Source of the DNA: Candidatus Omnitrophota bacterium
GTDB lineage: Bacteria; Ratteibacteria; UBA8468; B48-G9; JAFGKM01
NCBI GenBank assembly: GCA_023819545.1
Contig: JAMWCA010000041.1
Span: forward strand, 1 to 9,723
DNA length: 9,723 bases
Direction: 5' to 3'
A model generated the notes under the pieces. The model did not search any database. It was given only the letters and a program-made list of their open reading frames with translations, and was not told the DNA's origin. Both the position numbers and the translations under genes were made by a program. Below, piece after piece: positions 7,300 through 9,723 of this stretch (position 1 is its first letter; each line of letters begins with the position of its first letter).

Positions 7300-8631
7300 A
7301 TGAAAAAGGAATTTAAAAAGGAAGATGTTTTAAAAATTTGTAAAGAAAAAAATGTGAAATTTATAAGATTATTTTTTTCAGATATTGTCGGACAGATGAA
7401 AGGTTTTTCAGTTTATATTGATGAACTTGAAAGAGCACTTGAAGATGGTATGGGATTTGACGGTTCTTCAATAAAAGGTTTTGCAAGAATTGATGAATCT
7501 GATATGATTGTTTTACCAGACCCTTCAACCTTTACAATTTTACCTTATGGACCACAAGAAAAAATAGAAGCAGCAATGATATGTGATATCCTAAATCCAG
7601 ATAGAACACCATATGAAGGTGATTCAAGATATATATTAAAGAAAAATCTGAAGTATGCAGAGCAAAATGAATTTAGGTTTTATGTTGGTCCTGAACTTGA
7701 ATTTTTTATTTTTAAAAATGAAAAATCTACAGAAATACTTGACGAAGGTGGATATTTTGATGTAACAACTCTTGATGCTGGAAATGAAGTAAGAAGAGAA
7801 ATAATTTTGGCATTAGAGCAAATGGGTATTAAAGTTGAATATGCTCATCATGAAGTAGCACCAAGCCAATATGAAATTGATTTAAGATATACTGATGCTT
7901 TGACAATGGCAGATATAGTTATGTTTTATAGAATGATAGCAAAAGAAATAGCAGCAAAACATGGGCTTTATTTAACATTTATGCCAAAACCAATATACGG
8001 AGTTTGTGGTAGCGGAATGCATACACATCAATCTTTATTTATAGGAGATAAAAATGTTTTTTTTGACCCCAAAGATGAATTTTATTTAAGCGATATTGCT
8101 AAGAAATATATAGCAGGACTTTTAAAACATTCAAAGGAAATAACTTTTATTTGTAATCAATGGGTAAATTCTTATAAACGACTTGTTCCAGGGTATGAAG
8201 CACCTGTATATATATGTTGGGCAAGAAGAAATAGAAGCACTTTAATAAGAGTTCCTATGTATAGACCTGGAAAAGAAAAATCAACAAGAATAGAATTTCG
8301 TTCACCTGACCCTGCTTGTAATCCATATCTTGCTTTTGCCTGTATGTTAAGAGCAGGACTGAAAGGAATAGAAAATAATTACGATTTACCTGAGCCACTT
8401 GAAATGGATGTTTACCATTTAACAGAAGAAGATAGAAAAAAATTAGACCTTGATGTTTTACCTGGAAGTTTAATAGAAGCAATAGAAATAGCAGAAAAAA
8501 GTGAACTATTGAAAGAAACGCTTGGAGAACATATATATACAAATTTATTAATTGCTAAAAAAATTGAATGGGATGAATATAGAAAAAGAGTTTTTGAATA
8601 TGAAATAGATACATACTTGCCAATTCTATAA
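7300..8631 (+). CDS. glnA: glutamine synthetase, type I (GSI-alpha)
   Basis: Makes glutamine from glutamate, ammonia and ATP, normally as a dodecamer. An N-terminal beta-grasp domain (about 1-100) contains GFDGSSIKGFARIDESDM (52-69). The catalytic domain shows the metal ligands Glu132 and Glu134 (GPELEFF), HHEVAPSQYEID (183-194), GSGMHTHQSLF (237-247), SYKRLVPGYEAP with the flap glutamate Glu300, and the RSPDPACNPYLAFA region (334-347). The 443 aa match the B. subtilis enzyme (444) and are shorter than adenylylated GSI-beta enzymes. Arg63 in FARIDESDM corresponds to the Arg62 linked to glutamine feedback inhibition in B. subtilis. No NLYDLP adenylylation motif exists at the right place: the aligned segment reads DVYHLT. 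The loop MYRPGKEKSTRIEFRS (320-335) is longer than in B. subtilis and, from memory, resembles archaeal and deep-branching bacterial GSI. The gene ends with tandem stops TAA TAG and lies 122 nt after guaA with its own likely promoter. Confidence 0.97.
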   Translation: MKKEFKKEDVLKICKEKNVKFIRLFFSDIVGQMKGFSVYIDELERALEDGMGFDGSSIKGFARIDESDMIVLPDPSTFTILPYGPQEKIEAAMICDILNPDRTPYEGDSRYILKKNLKYAEQNEFRFYVGPELEFFIFKNEKSTEILDEGGYFDVTTLDAGNEVRREIILALEQMGIKVEYAHHEVAPSQYEIDLRYTDALTMADIVMFYRMIAKEIAAKHGLYLTFMPKPIYGVCGSGMHTHQSLFIGDKNVFFDPKDEFYLSDIAKKYIAGLLKHSKEITFICNQWVNSYKRLVPGYEAPVYICWARRNRSTLIRVPMYRPGKEKSTRIEFRSPDPACNPYLAFACMLRAGLKGIENNYDLPEPLEMDVYHLTEEDRKKLDLDVLPGSLIEAIEIAEKSELLKETLGEHIYTNLLIAKKIEWDEYRKRVFEYEIDTYLPIL

Positions 8632-8655
8632 TAGTGAAGGATATTTTGGAAAGAG

Positions 8656-8661
8656 TATAAT
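8656..8661 (+). promoter_or_regulatory. possible -10 box upstream of pdxJ
   Basis: A perfect TATAAT lies in the 51-nt glnA-pdxJ gap, 22 nt before the pdxJ ATG. No acceptable -35 hexamer is found 16-18 bp upstream and there is no TG extension, so a separate pdxJ promoter is only a weak possibility. Cotranscription with glnA is equally likely, as no terminator-like hairpin is present between them. Confidence 0.25.
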
Positions 8662-8669
8662 TAAACTTA

Positions 8670-8675
8670 AAGGGG
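8670..8675 (+). promoter_or_regulatory. ribosome binding site of pdxJ
   Basis: AAGGGG lies 7 nt before the ATG at 8683. With its flanks (AAAGGGGAAAAAAT) it repeats the glnA ribosome binding site almost exactly. It supports the chosen pdxJ start. Confidence 0.8.
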
Positions 8676-8682
8676 AAAAAAT

Positions 8683-9414
8683 ATGAAATTAGGCGTGAAT
8701 ATAGACCATGTTGCTACCTTAAGACAAGCGAGAAGAGGAAAATATCCTGACCCAGTTGAGGCAGCAATTTTATCAGAACTTGCAGGATGTGATTCTATAG
8801 TTTGTCATTTAAGAGAAGATAGAAGACATATACAAGAAAGGGATGTTTATTTACTAAGAAAGATTGTTAAAACAAAGTTTAATCTTGAAATGGCACTTTC
8901 TGAAGATATTATTAAAATTGCACTTGATATAAAACCAGACCAGGTAACTTTAGTTCCAGAGAAAAGAGAAGAATTAACAACTGAAGGAGGACTTGATGTG
9001 ATAAAATTTTCAGAAAAAATAAAAGAAAATATTAAAAGGTTTCAGGATAATGGAATAAAAGTAAGTTTATTTATTGAACCAGATTTTGCTCAGGTTGAAG
9101 AAAGTAAGAGAGTAGGGGCTGATTTTATAGAAATTCATACAGGAAGATATGCAGATGCAGAAAATGAAGAGAAAATCTATGAAGAATTGAACAAAATAAT
9201 TAAAGCAACTGAATATTCTATTTCAATTGGCCTAAGAGTTAATGCTGGTCATGGTCTTGATTATAAAAATGTTAAAAAAATCTGTAAAATTAAAGGAATA
9301 GATGAATTGAATATTGGCTATAGTATAATTTGCAGATCTATTTATGTCGGTATATATCAAGCAGTTAAGGAGATGAAAGAAATTATAGAAAAATATGAGA
9401 GAGAAAATAATTGA
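8683..9414 (+). CDS. pdxJ: pyridoxine 5'-phosphate synthase
   Basis: Condenses 1-deoxy-D-xylulose 5-phosphate with 3-amino-2-oxopropyl phosphate to pyridoxine 5'-phosphate in the DXP-dependent vitamin B6 pathway. The TIM-barrel protein is 243 aa, the same length as E. coli PdxJ, and starts with the family signature GVNIDHVATLRQAR. Active-site positions, aligned to E. coli with an offset of 3, are His42 in CHLREDRRH, Glu69 in NLEMA, Thr99 in TTEGG and His190 in NAGHGL. IEIHTGRYADA (149-159) is also typical. Tyr213 in ELNIGYSII replaces the histidine of the usual NIGH motif, which I recall as part of the phosphate-binding GH pair (E. coli 215-216). The gene may be transcribed with glnA, and its 3' end is overlapped by the next gene by 20 nt. 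The PdxJ route implies dxs and pdxA elsewhere in the genome. It is typical of Proteobacteria, Cyanobacteria, Bacteroidetes, Aquificae and PVC-related groups, not of archaea or most Firmicutes. Confidence 0.97.
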   Translation: MKLGVNIDHVATLRQARRGKYPDPVEAAILSELAGCDSIVCHLREDRRHIQERDVYLLRKIVKTKFNLEMALSEDIIKIALDIKPDQVTLVPEKREELTTEGGLDVIKFSEKIKENIKRFQDNGIKVSLFIEPDFAQVEESKRVGADFIEIHTGRYADAENEEKIYEELNKIIKATEYSISIGLRVNAGHGLDYKNVKKICKIKGIDELNIGYSIICRSIYVGIYQAVKEMKEIIEKYERENN

Positions 9415-9723
9415 GTCATTTAAACAACCCATCCTTAAAAAAAATCTTTTTGACTTACTTATAGGCGGAGTTTTAATGTTTTTCCCTATAATTAACTTTA
9501 TTTCCTTGGGTTATATTTCTGAGAAACTAAGATTGGGGATATTGCTTGAAAAGAAAAAACTTAAATGGGATGAAAATATCCAAACATTTCTAATAAAAGG
9601 AATAAATTTATTTATTTTAATTTTAGGATACCTTGTAATTCCATTTATTTTCCTTTTTTTAGGGGTTTACTTTATATCAATCCTTTCTCATGGAGAAATC
9701 GTGTCTTTATTTTTGTTTAGAGG
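9395..9723 (+). CDS. DUF4013-like membrane protein, 5' part only
   Basis: The frame is open from the ATG at 9395 to the window end: 109 full codons, truncated by the window edge. A TAG at 9386-9388 precedes the ATG in frame, so 9395 is the first ATG available. No close Shine-Dalgarno is seen, and the 20-nt overlap with pdxJ suggests coupled translation. The sequence begins MREKIIESFKQPILKKNLFD and has two hydrophobic stretches, about residues 19-40 (LIGGVLMFFPIINFISLGY) and 68-97. Between them is a charged, tryptophan-containing segment (EKLRLGILLEKKKLKWDENIQTFLIKG). The pattern of a short amphipathic lead, Gly/Pro-rich first helix ending in GY, then R-x-x-x-L-E and a W-D turn resembles DUF4013 as I remember it. 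The function of that family is unknown. A second choice is an unrelated small membrane protein. The coding assignment is more secure than the family assignment. Confidence 0.7.
   Translation, partial: MREKIIESFKQPILKKNLFDLLIGGVLMFFPIINFISLGYISEKLRLGILLEKKKLKWDENIQTFLIKGINLFILILGYLVIPFIFLFLGVYFISILSHGEIVSLFLFR

Noticed and set aside
7378..8391. NNYDLPEP in GlnA (residues 359-366) looks like the NLYDLP adenylylation site of GSI-beta
   Set aside because: Aligned by the following EP, it falls about ten residues before the true site. The equivalent of the adenylylated tyrosine region is DVYHLT, and the length and Arg63 fit GSI-alpha.
8255..8542. Antisense open frame of about 95 codons inside glnA, and similar ones inside carA, carB and pdxJ
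   Set aside because: The translations are rich in Leu, Phe and His in a pattern expected opposite AT-rich coding DNA, with no family resemblance and strong conserved genes on the + strand.
1..9723. Mobile elements, CRISPR arrays, tRNA or rRNA genes, defence systems
   Set aside because: Nearly all bases are occupied by housekeeping genes on one strand. No terminal inverted repeats, transposase motifs, regularly spaced repeats or tRNA-like folds were seen.

Overview
The window is a dense, single-strand (+) block of core nitrogen metabolism from a very AT-rich bacterium (about 30% G+C by eye, not counted; arginine is mostly AGA). It holds seven complete genes and one truncated one: purF, carA, carB split into two adjacent genes, guaA, glnA, pdxJ, and the start of a DUF4013-like membrane protein.

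Positions 1-7177 are five genes with no gap between any of them. Each start codon lies inside the end of the previous gene (overlaps of about 41, 17, 8 and 17 nt). They encode the first step of de novo purine synthesis (PurF), both subunits of glutamine-dependent carbamoyl-phosphate synthetase (CarA; CarB as an N-half and a C-half), and the last step to GMP (GuaA). Three of the five (PurF, CarA, GuaA) are glutamine amidotransferases. A 122-nt gap (7178-7299) follows, the longest non-coding stretch here. It holds a plausible sigma70-type promoter, a 20-bp near-palindrome over its -35 box, and direct repeats. Next comes glnA, a glutamine synthetase of the feedback-inhibited GSI-alpha type, which makes the substrate the upstream enzymes consume. 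After a 51-nt gap comes pdxJ (DXP-dependent vitamin B6 synthesis), overlapped at its 3' end by the truncated membrane protein gene. glnA and pdxJ have strong, nearly identical AAAGGGG ribosome binding sites, whereas the overlapping genes have weak or no Shine-Dalgarno sequences and probably rely on translational coupling.

The organism cannot be named from this sequence. PdxJ argues against archaea and typical Firmicutes or Thermotogae, which use PdxS/PdxT. PurF with a complete set of Fe-S cysteines fits an anaerobe but is not proof. A split carB is known from Aquifex and some methanogens. I infer a low-GC bacterium from a deep or little-cultured lineage.

I see no mobile element, CRISPR array, RNA gene or clearly undescribed system. 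The most notable points are the split but adjacent carB, the grouping of glutamine consumers with glutamine synthetase, the candidate operator at glnA, and active-site-region substitutions in PdxJ and GuaA.
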